From Diplodia intermedia (taxonomy: Eukaryota; Ascomycota; Dothideomycetes; Botryosphaeriales; Botryosphaeriaceae), in contig JAKEKT010000001.1 in the NCBI GenBank assembly GCA_021495925.1, positions 868,001-932,000 on the forward strand: a stretch of DNA of 64,000 bases, written 5' to 3'. Positions 10,561-21,115 of this stretch are shown here, piece by piece. Both the position numbers and the translations under genes were made by a program. Position 1 is the first letter of the stretch; every line of letters begins with the position of its first letter. Under the pieces are notes generated by a model, which saw only the letters and a program-made list of their open reading frames with translations, did no database searches and was not told where the DNA came from.

Positions 10561-12381
10561 TTACTTTCTTCCATCGGTCGCAGCTCCTTCACTCGCACCA
10601 TCAATCGTGATAGTCGGTCCCCGGACCCTCGGCTCTTCTCCATGAGTATCCAGCCTCTGGATCTCGTTCTGCACATTCAGCACTTTCTTCTGTAGTTCTT
10701 GCATCTCTAGTTCCAGTCGCATCCTCTTGGCGTGTCGTTGCTCGGGGCTCATCTGTGGCGTAGGTGGAGATGTTTGGCTGGAGGAGCCATCGGCATGGGT
10801 TACTGCGCTGGAGGCAGGGAGGTCTGGGTCGATATTTAGGAGTTGTGGGATGTTGGAGGTAGAGCGTGGGGCATCGGGGAGGGTCTCGTCATCAGCGCCG
10901 ACGGATGCTGAGCGTTTGCTAGGAATCGACGACGCGGGTGAAGTTGGATATTGTGGTTGTGGCACAGTCCGCGAGGCGGCCGAAGCGGCGCTTTGTTGCT
11001 GAAAATAATTTGTAAAGTCTGCGGGCGGTGGCGCGTATCTCACAGGCGGTGGTTGTTGGCCCATAGATGCCTGGAGATGTGCGGCTACTTCTGAGTCGGA
11101 ACGAGGATAGGAGTCGTGCCTGCTCTCCGGGAAGGACTCCTGGGTCGGCGCGGGCGAAACGGCTGCTTGGGAGGGGCTACGTTGGGGCTGTTGAGTCGCC
11201 TGGCCATGCTGCTGGTAGTGCGGTGGAGGATGTTGGGCGAAGAGGTGGTTCGCAGGTTCGGCCGGGACGGCGGGTACAACTCGTTTCCGGCGCTTGATCT
11301 CCTGCTTCTTCATCTGCACTGGGCGGTGGACGCCATGCAGCTTGTAGTACAAACCACAGGCATTGCATATTGTATGTCCGGCCTCGTCTCGCCTCCAAAG
11401 TGGGGTGACAGTGGTCCTACAGTTGGCGCACGCGGGCACGACGTTCGCGCCGGCCGGGGTGGCGAGGTGCTGCTGTTGTCCGGGTTGAGGGCCGTCTGCG
11501 GCCGGACCCTCGCCAACACTGGTCTGCTGGGTACTGCTCGAAGAGTTCACGTGAGCGAGGGCGTATCGGGCAGTCTTGGAAACGCGGTTGTTGTAGGCTG
11601 GGCAGCCGTTGCAACCCTGCTGACCGCCGGTGCCGTTGCAACGACCACCTCCAGGACATGTGCCTGAAGCTTGCTCAGCGGCAACGTAGGGAGGTCTTGA
11701 CGATGCCTGGCATCCCGACGGGGACTGGCTTCGATCATGGGGCTCGGGCGTGTGTTGACCTGGCTGCACGGACATGGTGGGTGCCTGAGCTAGGTTCCTC
11801 TTCAGGTTCGAGGGACGCGACTGGTTCCGCGCTTTAAGGTAGAGACCACACGCATTGCAGATAGGCTCGCCCGTAGGAGACCGCCGCCACAAGGGAGTGC
11901 GCGTGGTGCCACAGTTGCTGCACTGGTTAGAGGTGGGCCAAGCGGCAACGAGGCCGGGGGAAGCGTACCTGCAGGTCTGGCCGTTCATGGGTGCGTTTGC
12001 GGCAGTCGGCCTCGGGGTGGAAGCTCCTGGAGAGGGAGAGAGCGGACGAGCCTGCTGGGCTTGGGCGTTGGCGGCAAAGTGTTGGATGTCTTCGAGGGAG
12101 TGGTGCTCAGAGACTTCGGGGCCTTTGCCACTGGGCTCGGGCGAGGAGCGCTGCTCGCGCTCCGGCGGCATCTCGTGAGGCTGGGGTGGGTTTTCGCGGG
12201 CAGGGAGTGGCGGGTGCTGGTCCTGGGCGTTGCTCAGGGCGCGCAGGTTCTGCGCTAGCTCGAGCTCCTCTTGCGAGGCATGTCGCAGGACCGAGTCGGG
12301 GAGCGGCTGCGAGTGCAGCGAGTCGGCAGCGGCGCCGGGGAGGTCGCTTCGCGGGTGCAGCTGGGCCGAGGGGCCGGACAT
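10561..12381 (-). CDS. sreA: GATA-type iron regulator (SreA/Urbs1/Sre1), siderophore biosynthesis repressor
   Basis: Two exons (12381-11969, 11917-10561) give 589 aa. Two Cys4 GATA fingers are visible: C137-X2-C140-X17-C158-X2-C161 (TTRTPLWRRSPTGEPICNAC) and C304-region CANCRTTVTPLWRRDEAG ending ICNACGLYYKLHG. Between them is a four-cysteine block (C225, C231, C240, C243; CPGGGRCNGTGGQQGCNGC), the iron-sensing hallmark of this subfamily. The family represses siderophore and iron-uptake genes when iron is sufficient and binds ATCWGATAA. A Lys/Arg stretch (KKQEIKRRKR) follows finger 2, and a coiled coil near the C-terminus (LELEMQELQKKVLNVQNEI) may allow dimerisation. A 51-nt intron (11918-11968) lies inside finger 1 and keeps the frame if retained. 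Candidate SreA sites lie upstream. Confidence 0.93.
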   Translation of the reverse strand: MSGPSAQLHPRSDLPGAAADSLHSQPLPDSVLRHASQEELELAQNLRALSNAQDQHPPLPARENPPQPHEMPPEREQRSSPEPSGKGPEVSEHHSLEDIQHFAANAQAQQARPLSPSPGASTPRPTAANAPMNGQTCRYASPGLVAAWPTSNQCSNCGTTRTPLWRRSPTGEPICNACGLYLKARNQSRPSNLKRNLAQAPTMSVQPGQHTPEPHDRSQSPSGCQASSRPPYVAAEQASGTCPGGGRCNGTGGQQGCNGCPAYNNRVSKTARYALAHVNSSSSTQQTSVGEGPAADGPQPGQQQHLATPAGANVVPACANCRTTVTPLWRRDEAGHTICNACGLYYKLHGVHRPVQMKKQEIKRRKRVVPAVPAEPANHLFAQHPPPHYQQHGQATQQPQRSPSQAAVSPAPTQESFPESRHDSYPRSDSEVAAHLQASMGQQPPPVRYAPPPADFTNYFQQQSAASAASRTVPQPQYPTSPASSIPSKRSASVGADDETLPDAPRSTSNIPQLLNIDPDLPASSAVTHADGSSSQTSPPTPQMSPEQRHAKRMRLELEMQELQKKVLNVQNEIQRLDTHGEEPRVRGPTITIDGASEGAATDGRK

Positions 12382-12532
12382 GGAGGGCAGACAAGCAGCG
12401 GACGCCAGAATTGTTATTGCGGCATCCAGCGAGGGCGTGGCAGCAGGAAAGCGCGGGAGCGGTTTGCTCGGCTAGTGGGAGGGCGAGAGGTGAGGGTGGA
12501 GGGGGCGGCGCGGAGATGGTTTGGTGATGGTG

Positions 12533-12545
12533 ATCAGATAGATAA
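12533..12545. promoter_or_regulatory. Candidate GATA-factor site (ATCAGATAGATAA)
   Basis: ATCAGATAG matches 8 of 9 bases of the SreA consensus ATCWGATAA and overlaps a second AGATAA. It lies about 150 bp upstream of the sreA start codon. The match is seen; binding is inferred. Confidence 0.4.
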
Positions 12546-13853
12546 ATGACGGGCAGTGGGCAGACGTGGTCGGCGTGCTCTGGCGTGCGCGCGCCTAGGG
12601 CCGGGGAGCGCGGCAGTGGAGCCTTATGGGCACGCTTAGCTGCGCTCCGAGCGGAATGGCAGCAGGCTGCAGGCGAGCGGGCTCACTTTCAGCAGCAGCC
12701 TGGGGGCGTGAGGTGCTCTCGCCGCAGAGGAAGGCTAGCTCGCAAAGGCACTGACGTTGGCGCCTCCTCGCGCCCCTGGTCCAGTAAGCAAATTGCAGCT
12801 GCTGCCATTGGCCGCGCGAGGAGCGGTGAGGGGCGTCGCCGGCTGATCGCTTGACCCCGGCTGCCATCTCGCAACCACCAGCAACCGCATGCCTGCGCGC
12901 CGCATCCTGCCGCCGCGCATCCTGGGCCTGCAGCCGCCCTGCTCTGGCTAGCCCGCTGCGAGCCCGTTTGGCGGCGGGCATCAGCCTGCGCCCGCCCGTT
13001 CCACCAGCCCGCCCGGACTAGACTAGCCTGGCGATTGCCGGACCCTGCCTGAGCCTTACGGCAACACCGCGACGGCGCATTTCGAACATCTCAGCGCCTG
13101 CTTCGTCGTCCTGCGCGGCCGCATTGCTCACGGGCAACACGGCGTGCTTTCACACGTGCCTGCTCCCGATGTCGCACCGCCCCTGCGCCGTCTGCGTCCG
13201 CGACACGAAAACTCTGCGCAGACGGCCGGCACCACATCCGTCCTCGTCCACCACGGCCTTCTGCGCTTCTTCACGCCCGTGGCCCGCACTTTAGGGTTGC
13301 GCTAGCTCGCTGACCAACGCCGGCCTGTTGATTGGCTTCATGGAAAATTCCCGATCTCCGCTCTGCATCTCACTTCTAGGCCCTCTCCACAATTGCTTCC
13401 ATCGAAGCCGCAGAGAGCCTCTTGCTTTGCCTGCTCGCCTCTTGCGCCTGTCCCGTCCACGCACCAGCCAACTCACCGCTTCTCAGGCATGATTTGCGCG
13501 AGACACTGGCGCTCGGCTTCGGCCCCATCCGCTGCCCTCGTTAGTCTTTCTTGGTTGCCCTCTTGCCGGGCTATCGCCAGTCAGGTGCTGCTCGTCCCTG
13601 GACTATTGCCGGCCCAGTCTTTGTCACGGATAACGGGCTGCTCTCTCCTCGATTCTGCTGTGCCCGAGCCCGAAGTCCGCGCTTCGTCTCCGAGGCCGAC
13701 TTGACTCGTCCGGTCCAAGCTCCCATCCGTTATATCCGTGACGGCGGGCTTGATGTCGCTACCGGAGGCCGAGTTAGCGATCGCAAACCTCGGCCCGGCA
13801 GGCCAGAAGCTAGCTCATCACGCAAGCGAGTTGATTACTGTGGAACCGTGTTA

Positions 13854-13862
13854 TTATCAGAT
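13854..13862 (-). promoter_or_regulatory. Perfect SreA consensus site ATCTGATAA
   Basis: TTATCAGAT on the + strand reads ATCTGATAA on the minus strand, a perfect match to the consensus known for SreA-type factors. It is about 1.47 kb upstream of sreA, in its long 5' intergenic region. Chance occurrence is possible over 64 kb. Confidence 0.4.
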
Positions 13863-15470
13863 CCGCGATTTCGCTCAGGAAACCTCGGCGAGGGTTGCTG
13901 CCTTGGATCGATCCTTGCGACACGTTGGTCTCATCATACAGCCAAGCTAGCATGACTAGAAGCGCTCTTTCCCGCGTCCCACGGACGCATCGTGCGCCGT
14001 TCATGGCGTAAACTCAACCAAGGATCGCAAATTACTTCGGCATGATGCGCTGAGGGAAAGCCGTTGAACCTGAATCACTTGCTAGCGCGCAGCCAACGAT
14101 TCTAGGCTCGAATCCGTTCGAACCCGGTGTGGATGACTCAGGTCAGGCTATCTAGGAGTAAATTAGACTGAGCAAGAAGTTCTTTCATCTCTTCGTTCGA
14201 AAGATGGCTCCGAGTGTAGACACCGGGAAAGCCTGGACGGGAGCCCAGCATTCATTGCTTCAAGTTCGCTTCGCTGATGTGTAACCATGGCACGTTCGAC
14301 CCAAACTCCGCCCTCCCAGCATGTGTAGTACATATCTATACCATACCAGCACAAGATCAGAAAAGGCTTCGCCGCTGACCTACTCGTCTGCTGAAATGTT
14401 TACTGCATATTGGCAGCGGGGAAACGGTCCGGCGGCCTTAAGCCGACACGAGACCTTTGTATACTGCAGCCTAAGAACATTTTGCAACAACCATACACAT
14501 TGGAGGCTTATAATATACAGCATGCAAGGTATTTTGCAGTACGGAGTTACTGATTTCCTTTTGCACCATCGTGCGACAGGCGCTGTTAGGGCAATTGGCC
14601 CTGGTCCGGTTGTGCAGCAAATCCAAACACAGAGCTTAGATGACCGTTGAAACAAATCACTCACTGCTGCATATACGACGCATATCACTCGGCCTCCGAT
14701 GCTTTCGCCTACATGAGGCGTATGCAACGCAACGTCACACAAGAACCCATGCCAGTCTAAACAAACTGGAACTTTCTGGCTGCTGAAATGATTTTTTTAT
14801 TGGCTGCCAACAAGGGTTTCATCTTCATGTCTATGCGCAGTGACGGACACGTGCATGCTTTGATACATCAAGGGGCAAACGATTCAGCGTCGCAAAAAGG
14901 ACCAATGACATAGCGGAAGGAAATTGTTCTGTCTCTGGTTCCATGGACGATTAGCAGAGCTAATTCGTACAGCTAGTCAGATTACATGCCTGAGGAAGCC
15001 TACTTTACGCGAACCATCATCAAGCCGGCGCTCGATGCTGTAATCCCGACGGTTGCAAGTCGTCCCATGTCTGATCAAAGTACTGTAAGCTCTACATACT
15101 CTACCATTTCGCTATCTAAGTAGCGCCTACGAGGCACTTAAACGCGAATGGTATCGATTGCAAGCCAGATATGCCGCAGCATCTCGACGAAGTCAAAACC
15201 CCCATCTAGATACTTGACGCGTAAAAGTACATACATCCTAATTTTTTTTTCGAGATAGCCCTCAGTCGATACCCCGGAGCTTTTCCTCCTTCGTTATCAT
15301 CCCAGCCAATTCCAGTTGTAGTATCGGTAAGTATCCAAACGCCATACGTCATGCTTGTTTTCTGCTGATATCCCCGCCACGATCCTCTACAAATATGACA
15401 TATCTTCCTCGCTATTCTCAGACCGCACCAGTTCTTAACGCCCAAAACATCATATGAAAGCTCCTCCACA

Positions 15471-16121
15471 TTAATTCTGCTCCTCTCTTACCAAGAAACT
15501 CGGGTCCATCTCGATCTTCTTCCCAAACTTCTGCCACCAATCCTGAAATGCCTTCAACGGCACGACCTCCACGCCTCCGGGCCCCGCGTTTCCGGAGAAG
15601 CTGGCCAAGAAGTTGAAGGCGTTCCCAATGATACGCTGCGCGAGCAGCTTGACCGCCTCGGGGTTCGTCGCCGCGGTAGCCGCCGCTCCAGCTTTAACCA
15701 GCTCCATGCCGCCATTGCCGCGGTTCTGGAAAGTCGCCGCCTCCTTCTCCGCCTGCTTGGCCTGCATTGCGGCGCCGACCTGGGCAAGAGGCTCGATGCT
15801 GACGCCCAGCGTCACGGCAGGTACCTGGGCCGCACCTCCCTGAGCGGCGGCGGCCTGGGCAACCTGTTCGAGGCCGTCGACCTTGAAGATGGCGCTTTGC
15901 TTCTCGTTGGCGACGGCGCCGAGGAAGCGGAAGTCGGGGGCCGGCGGGATCTGCACGTACACCGACGCGGCCGTGTCGGGCGGCAGCTGTGTGCCGGGTA
16001 GCAGGAAGACGACGATGTGGTTGAACGCGGGCGCCGCCGGCAGGTTGAAGGCGAACTGCGTTGGCGAGATGGCTTGGGGCTCGGTGAGGACGGGACGTCC
16101 CGAGATGATGACGCCAAACAT
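15471..16121 (-). CDS. OPI10: Hikeshi/Opi10 family Hsp70 nuclear import carrier (DUF775)
   Basis: Single exon of 216 aa, close to the ~197-250 aa typical of the family. It begins MFGVIISGRPVLTEPQAISP, matching the Hikeshi N-terminus (MFG-x-L-V-x-GR). It then has the domain motifs FNHIVVFLLPGTQLP, FRFLGAVANEKQSAIFKV and VTLGVSIEPLAQV. The C-terminal helical part (AQRIIGNAFNFLASFSG, FQDWWQKFGKKIEMDPSFL) matches the family end. Hikeshi carries Hsp70 into the nucleus under heat stress; yeast Opi10 mutants overproduce inositol. Residues ~95-165 hold an Ala/Gln-rich insert relative to animal proteins. Confidence 0.93.
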   Translation of the reverse strand: MFGVIISGRPVLTEPQAISPTQFAFNLPAAPAFNHIVVFLLPGTQLPPDTAASVYVQIPPAPDFRFLGAVANEKQSAIFKVDGLEQVAQAAAAQGGAAQVPAVTLGVSIEPLAQVGAAMQAKQAEKEAATFQNRGNGGMELVKAGAAATAATNPEAVKLLAQRIIGNAFNFLASFSGNAGPGGVEVVPLKAFQDWWQKFGKKIEMDPSFLVREEQN

Positions 16122-16893
16122 GGCGTACGTGTAGACTGGGCTGGTCCCGTGCCGGCTAATGGCCTCCTCTTTCTATCTTCCTCGCTGCGAGAGCGTTGCT
16201 CCTGCGGTGGGCCGATGCGTGGTGGGGTTTGCCGGGCGTGGGCTGAATGGTTCGGAGCTCGTACTCGTACCTAATAAAAAAGTACGAAGTATCCTTCGCC
16301 GGGTAGGGGGCTGGTTGCCGCGGGGTATGGAGGGGTAGAGTTCGACGTCAGACCTGAGTCCACGGCACCCGAGAGACCGCGCGTCAAGTTGTAGTCGTAT
16401 CGAACTAATTTGTATTTTCCCCGCGACGCTGTCGAGGGATACGAGCCGCGTGTTTGGTATCTTCCCGATTGGGCGAAGCTGCTCCTGGGTTCGAGAAAAT
16501 TCGAGCACGGCCATGACGTTTTCTGTCTCAGCTATCGATAAACGAAGGCGGCTTCGGAGAGTCGGGTCCCGCTTGCGCTCTCATCGCTGCCTTCGGAGTG
16601 GGCGGTGCGCTTGCCGGCGCCGCATTGATGAGATCTCTATGCGAGACCAGGCAAGCGAGCGCTGACCGGAAGTGCTACCGGGTTCCTTTGTGCCTGGGTT
16701 TGCTGCCTCGCGTCCCGCTACCGCCGCTGGTGCGCTTCCTCCGACGTGCTGACGACCTCTCTTTCCCTGCGCTTTGATTCCCACCGTCCTTCGTGCCCCT
16801 GAACTGCTCCAGGGCCCTTCTTCTTCCTCCCTCACGCTCACCCAATCCTTCCCTGAACTAATCACCGTCGCCCCCCGTTAGCGCACGCGAGCC
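16122..16893. other. Divergent intergenic region, Opi10 / Nudix gene
   Basis: 0.77 kb between divergent start codons. It includes a CTATCGATAA element near 16,532 and C/T-rich sequence shortly before the Nudix gene start. No gene is supported. Confidence 0.5.
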
Positions 16894-18164
16894 ATGGAGA
16901 AGACTAGTGGGAAGAGCAACATTGATCTGCTCAACGATTGCGATAAGTGAGTCCCACCAGCCTTTTCCCCAAACCGGCTTCTCCTGCACGCAACGCACGC
17001 TACCCAAAGCTCGGCCGCCCGTGCCGCACACTACTACTACTATCTACTATCATGTCGTACGATCTGCCATGTAATCGTGCCATGCTGGAGTGCCAGTTTA
17101 TACGAGCATCCGATTTTCTTTAACGCCATGGTGCTCTTTTCCCCCGCTATTAATAGCCGCGCTTGCTAACCCTCTATCCCGCGCCCCTCGCGGTCTGAAG
17201 CTTCCCCTACTATGAAACCGACCCAGGCCTCTACGATGCCGCGCTGGACCGCCTCTACACGCTGCAGGTCGCCGACGACGACACGATTCTCGGCTTCGTG
17301 CTGCCCGCCGTGGCCGAGGTGCTGCGCGGACTGCCGCAGTGGACCTTGAGCGACGACGACCGCTCGCTGGTGCTGGACAGGCCGGACGACGACAGCAGCG
17401 ACGACGACGACGACGACGGGGCCCTGACAGAGCCGCAGCGCACCGCGCTGGTCGCGCAGACCACGCTGGCAATGCGCGAGACGGGCCACTTCCAAGTCTT
17501 GGCCGGCTGGCGCGACGAGCTCTACCCCGTCTACGGCCGCGACGGCGCCCTGCTGTTCCGCATCGAGCGCTCCGCCAGCCCGCTCTTCGGCGTCGTGTCG
17601 TACGGCGTGCATATGACCGCGTATCTCAAGGAGGGGGAAGAGTACAAGTTCTGGGTCCCACGCCGCGCCCAGACGAAGCAGACGTACGGCGGCATGCTGG
17701 ATAATACGGTCGCGGGCGGCCTGGCTGCCGGCGAGAAGCCGGCCGACGCCCTCGTGCGCGAGGCTGAGGAGGAGGCGAGCCTGCCTGCCGAGCTCGTCAG
17801 GCAGAAATCGCGGCCCGTCGGCAACGTTTCGTACTTCCTGGTGCGGGACGAGCGCGCGGGCGGAGAGACGGGCCTGCTGCAGCCGGAGAGCCAGTACGTG
17901 TATGACCTGGAGCTGCCGGAGGACGTCGTGCCGAAGCCGAACGACAACGAGGTGGAGTCCTTTCAGTTGATGACGACGGCGGAGGTGCAGGCCGCGCTGA
18001 AGAACGGAGAGTTCAAGCCTAATTGCGCGCTGGTCATGCTTGACTTCTTCATCAGGCATGGTATTCTGACGCCAGAGAACGAGCCGGACTACTTGGACAT
18101 TGTGTCGAGATTGCATCGTCGCTTCGAGTTTCCTACGGTTAGGATGCCAGGCACATCGTTATAG
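16894..18164 (+). CDS. Nudix hydrolase with DUF4743 (YJR142W/Tnr3-like)
   Basis: Two exons (16894-16946, 17201-18164) give 338 aa. The 17-codon first exon (MEKTSGKSNIDLLNDCD) joins across a 254-nt intron to FPYYETDPGLYDAALDRLYT, rebuilding the DUF4743 start LLNDCDNFPYYE. The Nudix box lies at about residues 190-212 (GGLAAGEKPADALVREAEEE), fitting GX5EX7REUXEEXGU except that the late Gly is Ser. The YJR142W/Tnr3 family acts on damaged thiamine diphosphates and related pyrophosphates. No thiamine pyrophosphokinase domain follows, so this is the Nudix-only type. An Asp-rich insert (DDDSSDDDDDD) sits at about residues 83-93. Confidence 0.88.
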
Positions 18165-18536
18165 AAGGGAAAAGAGGACGGGGAGAAATTTGCAATTGAA
18201 GAACAAAAAGTCCTTTTGGTGATTCTATTGGCAGCGCAGGACGCATAGCATAATAGCGAAGCTGATATTCTTTTTTTTTCTCTGCATACCTATTGGATAT
18301 ATCTCTTTGCGAATACGCTTTTCCATGAGGCGCTTCGGGCGCCAATGCTTCAGCAATGGGGAATTCAGCGTGCCAACCCATCTCCAAACGCCATCAATGC
18401 ATGCCCCGCGTGGCCAGTGGATCTGGTATTTCGTCAAGCTGGTGGAATCTGACGGTTCGGGTGCGTCACCGAAGACCACGTGTTGGGGGTACTTTCTCAG
18501 GCAGAAACGTTCTTTCGCCCGGCTGCGCTTCATCGC
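18165..18536. other. Convergent intergenic region, Nudix gene / RPB8
   Basis: 372 bp between two stop codons, AT-rich at its left with a T run near 18,271. Nothing but 3' UTR sequence is apparent. Confidence 0.6.
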
Positions 18537-19077
18537 TCATTTCTTGAGCAGCAGGTAGACGTAGTCGATCCGAAGCGGAGTGAGCTTCTTGTACGGTCCG
18601 TCAATGTAGAGCAACAGCCCACCGAAGGAAACATAGACCTTACTGTAAGACCATCCAGTCAGTCTTTGATCTCAAGATTGCGCATGAACGGCCACTCCCA
18701 GGCGCGATCCCGTGTCCCATCTCGCCAGTCCAAACTTTGCGGAATCGCACTTACATGTGATCGCCGTCGCCCTCCTCGAACCGGTAGACCTTGCCGTGGC
18801 AGACGTAGTCGTACATGTCGGCGAGGGTGGTCTCGGTGCTGGCGTCGAGCTCGCGCCAGCCCTTCTCGTCCTTGGTGCCGTCGAGGTTGAGAGTGCTAGC
18901 CAGCAGCAGCTGCACCGTCTCGCCCACCTCGACAGGGTACAGCTCCGAGTTGACGTCCAGCGTCATGGTCGTCTGTGAGTCGGCGGACGTGCCCGCCAGC
19001 CGCGTCACGCGGTCGTACTTGGCCTGGTCCAGTGACGTGATGTGGAACGTGTCCTCGTAGAGCTGTGAGTCCGCCAT
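18537..19077 (-). CDS. RPB8: RNA polymerase I/II/III common subunit RPABC3 (Rpb8)
   Basis: Two exons (19077-18755, 18642-18537) give 142 aa; the family is 140-150 aa. Rpb8 is a small OB-fold subunit shared by all three nuclear RNA polymerases. The sequence shows LYEDTFHITSLDQAKYDRV, MTLDVNSELYPVEVGE, VQLLLASTLNLDGT and MYDYVCHGKVYRFEEGDGD. Splicing a 112-nt intron then gives VYVSFGGLLLYIDGPYKKL and YVYLLLKK, the conserved end of the family. Without splicing, the frame stops right after GDGDHM. Divergent from ELP4. Confidence 0.95.
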
Positions 19078-19441
19078 TGTGTCTGGTTCTCCTCCGAAGG
19101 TGCGGGCCTTTTTTTAGATGTCGGTGTTGCGATGGATTGTGTTTGCAGCGAAGGTGGCGATATCGATCCTTGGGGTGCGCGGACTGCGGCGACCTGAGTG
19201 GTAAGGTTCTGGCACGCAGCGATGAGGTGAGTGGGCGCCGGTTTTGCTTTGTTGCGCGCGGCCTGAAATCTGCTTGCGCCGGAGGTAGACGCGGGATGCT
19301 TCGAAAGCCCAGGCGGTGGCAGAAATTCTTCGCGCGCGCATCCTCCGAAAGTCATGGCCGCTTCTGACGCAAACGCTGTGACGCGGAACGACTTTTTCTT
19401 TGATCGGACATCCCGCACTCCATCTGCCCAACGCCGCCCAC
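19078..19441. other. Divergent promoter region, RPB8 / ELP4
   Basis: 364 bp between divergent start codons. No TATA box is clear. The antisense frames here belong to no recognisable family. Confidence 0.55.
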
Positions 19442-20791
19442 ATGGCCTTCCGAAAGCGCAACGTAGGAATCGGTCGCGTGCCTCCGGGCTCAGAACCGAC
19501 ATCTCCCACTGCAGCACCGAGTCCGGCGCCTGCGAGCACACCAGGCATACGCCCGTCCCCAGTCGATGGCCGCCCTACTACGTCGACTGGCACACCTTCG
19601 TTAGACGGGATTCTAGCAGGTCATGCTGGTTTTGCGCTTGGCTCTTCTCTGCTGATTGAGGAAAGTGGAACGACCGACTTTGCCGGTGCGCTACTCAAGT
19701 ACTATGCTGCAGAGGGCATCACCCAGGGACACACGGTACATGTAGTCGGCCTGGGTGAGCCATGGGGAAGAGCGCTTCCAGGCTTGATTGGCGTCGCAGA
19801 CGGCGAGACAGCGACGGCCCCGAGCGGGACTAAAACCAAGGAGCGCATGAAGATAGCATGGAGGTACGAGAGGCTTGGTGAATTTGACGCGGAGAAGAGA
19901 ATCGGGGGTGCAAGAGGTGTGTGGGAACCTGCTGCTTCTTTTCCTATGCTTGTATATATTCTTGAATGCGAACGCTGCAATCAGAAACCTACTCGGTCTG
20001 AACCAGTGAGCTGATTCGTATGGTCGGGTACAGGGCCGGCTGAGCGAGCACCGCCAGGCGCTTCTGCCACATCGCCAGCGTCTCCGGACACAGCTGCGCC
20101 GCCTCCATTCTGCCATAAGTTCGACCTCGCCAAGCGACTCGAGTTCCCGGCTGGAACATCTATCAACTACATCCCTCTTCCGCCTCCCTATCAGCAGACC
20201 TCTCCTTTTACATCCATCCTCCAGTGTCTTGCCTCACAGCTCGCTTCAAGCCCAGCCACAACCATACATCGTCTTGTGGTGCCAAGTCTACTCTCGCCGG
20301 CGCTTTACCCACCCCACTCAAGTCGGCCGTCCTTCCTACTCCAGTTCCTTCATGCGCTGAGAGCACTGTTACGGAAGTACGCAAACAGACTAACAGCCAT
20401 GCTTTCACTCCCCTTGGAGCTTTACCCGCGAGGGTCCGGAATAGTGCGGTGGGCAGAACTCCTCAGTGATGGCGTACTAGAGCTGCAACCATTCCCGCAT
20501 CTCATGGACACATACGGCGAGCTGGCCTCGTCGGGGGCAGCAACAAGCAGTGAGGAAAGACCGCAGGGAATGCTTAGGGTACACAGGCTGCCGGTGTGGC
20601 ACGAGCGCGGAGGAGGCGGAGGAGGCGTGGCTGGCGTTGGAGACGACTTGGCGTTCACCCTGAGCAGGAGGAAGTTTGTGATCAAGCCGTTCAGCCTGCC
20701 ACCGGTAGAGGGAGACACGGAAGCGCAAGGCGCGCTTGGAGCCGAAGGAGGCGGCAGTGGGAAGCAGACAAAGGTCGACATTGATTTTTGA
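19442..20791 (+). CDS. ELP4: Elongator complex subunit 4 (PAXNEB family)
   Basis: Two exons (19442-19916, 20034-20791) give 410 aa. Elp4 is a RecA-like ATPase fold in the Elp456 hexamer of Elongator, which modifies wobble uridines of tRNAs. Start MAFRKRNVGIG is the conserved fungal Elp4 N-terminus and is preferred to an in-frame ATG 42 nt upstream. Visible motifs are RPTTSTGTPSLDGILAGHAG, LIEESGTTDFAGALLKYYAA and HTVHVVGLGEPWGR. After the 117-nt intron come FCHKFDLAKRLEFP and the end FVIKPFSLPPVEG. A glycine run (GGGGGG) sits in the C-terminal part. The stop lies only 18 bp from the stop of the convergent neighbour. Confidence 0.93.
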
Positions 20792-20809
20792 GAAATACGG
20801 AGGTGGCTC

Positions 20810-21115
20810 TTAGGGCTCCTCATCAGAGTCTTGGACGTTTTCGAGCATTTCTTCCATCTCGATCTGTTCCCAGCCAGCTTGGCCGGTGCCAGAGCCCAGA
20901 CCCCTGGCGTAGCTGCGGCCAAAGGAGGCGTGGCGCGGATTCATTGATGCGCCGGCGATGCTGGCTCGGAAGCTGTCCCCAAGACAAGAAGACAAGGCCA
21001 TCCAGGCTGCGACAGCAAGTTAGCCGAGATCGCTTCCAAGAATTCAAGATGTCGCACCAATGAACATGACCAGCGGCAGGAAGAAAATGAGACCGAGAAT
21101 GATCCAGACGCCCAT
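20810..21115 (-). CDS. Small single-pass membrane protein, function unknown
   Basis: Two exons (21115-21058, 21006-20810) give 84 aa. The first exon encodes an almost pure membrane segment (MGVWIILGLIFFLPLVMFI). A 51-nt intron joins it to AWMALSSCLGDSFRASI. The rest is hydrophilic, with an RG-rich stretch (SFGRSYARGLGSGTGQ) and an acidic end (EQIEMEEMLENVQDSDEEP). I have an impression of similar small fungal proteins but know no function. The pairing of a clean splice site, a full membrane helix and an acidic cytosolic tail argues for a real gene. It converges on ELP4 with almost no spacer. Confidence 0.7.

Larger units (their letters stand above)
12382..15470. other. 3.1-kb upstream region of sreA
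   Basis: Between the sreA start and the stop of the next upstream gene. The first ~1.2 kb is very GC-rich and open in several frames on both strands (for example 12546-12854 and 12595-12981), without homology signs. The part from about 14,000 is AT-richer and featureless. A long leader and promoter is the likeliest content, as often seen for fungal transcription-factor genes. A B-box-like GGTTCGAAC (rc near 14,113) does not fold into a tRNA. Confidence 0.5.

Noticed and set aside
13551..13955. 134-codon + strand frame in the sreA upstream region
   Set aside because: No family resemblance, and the area is GC-rich and open in several frames.
14095..14160. B-box-like GGTTCGAAC on the minus strand, possible tRNA
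   Set aside because: No acceptor stem, anticodon arm or A box at the right distance.
17166..18116. 316-codon minus-strand frame over the Nudix gene
   Set aside because: Antisense shadow of a gene with a clear Nudix box.
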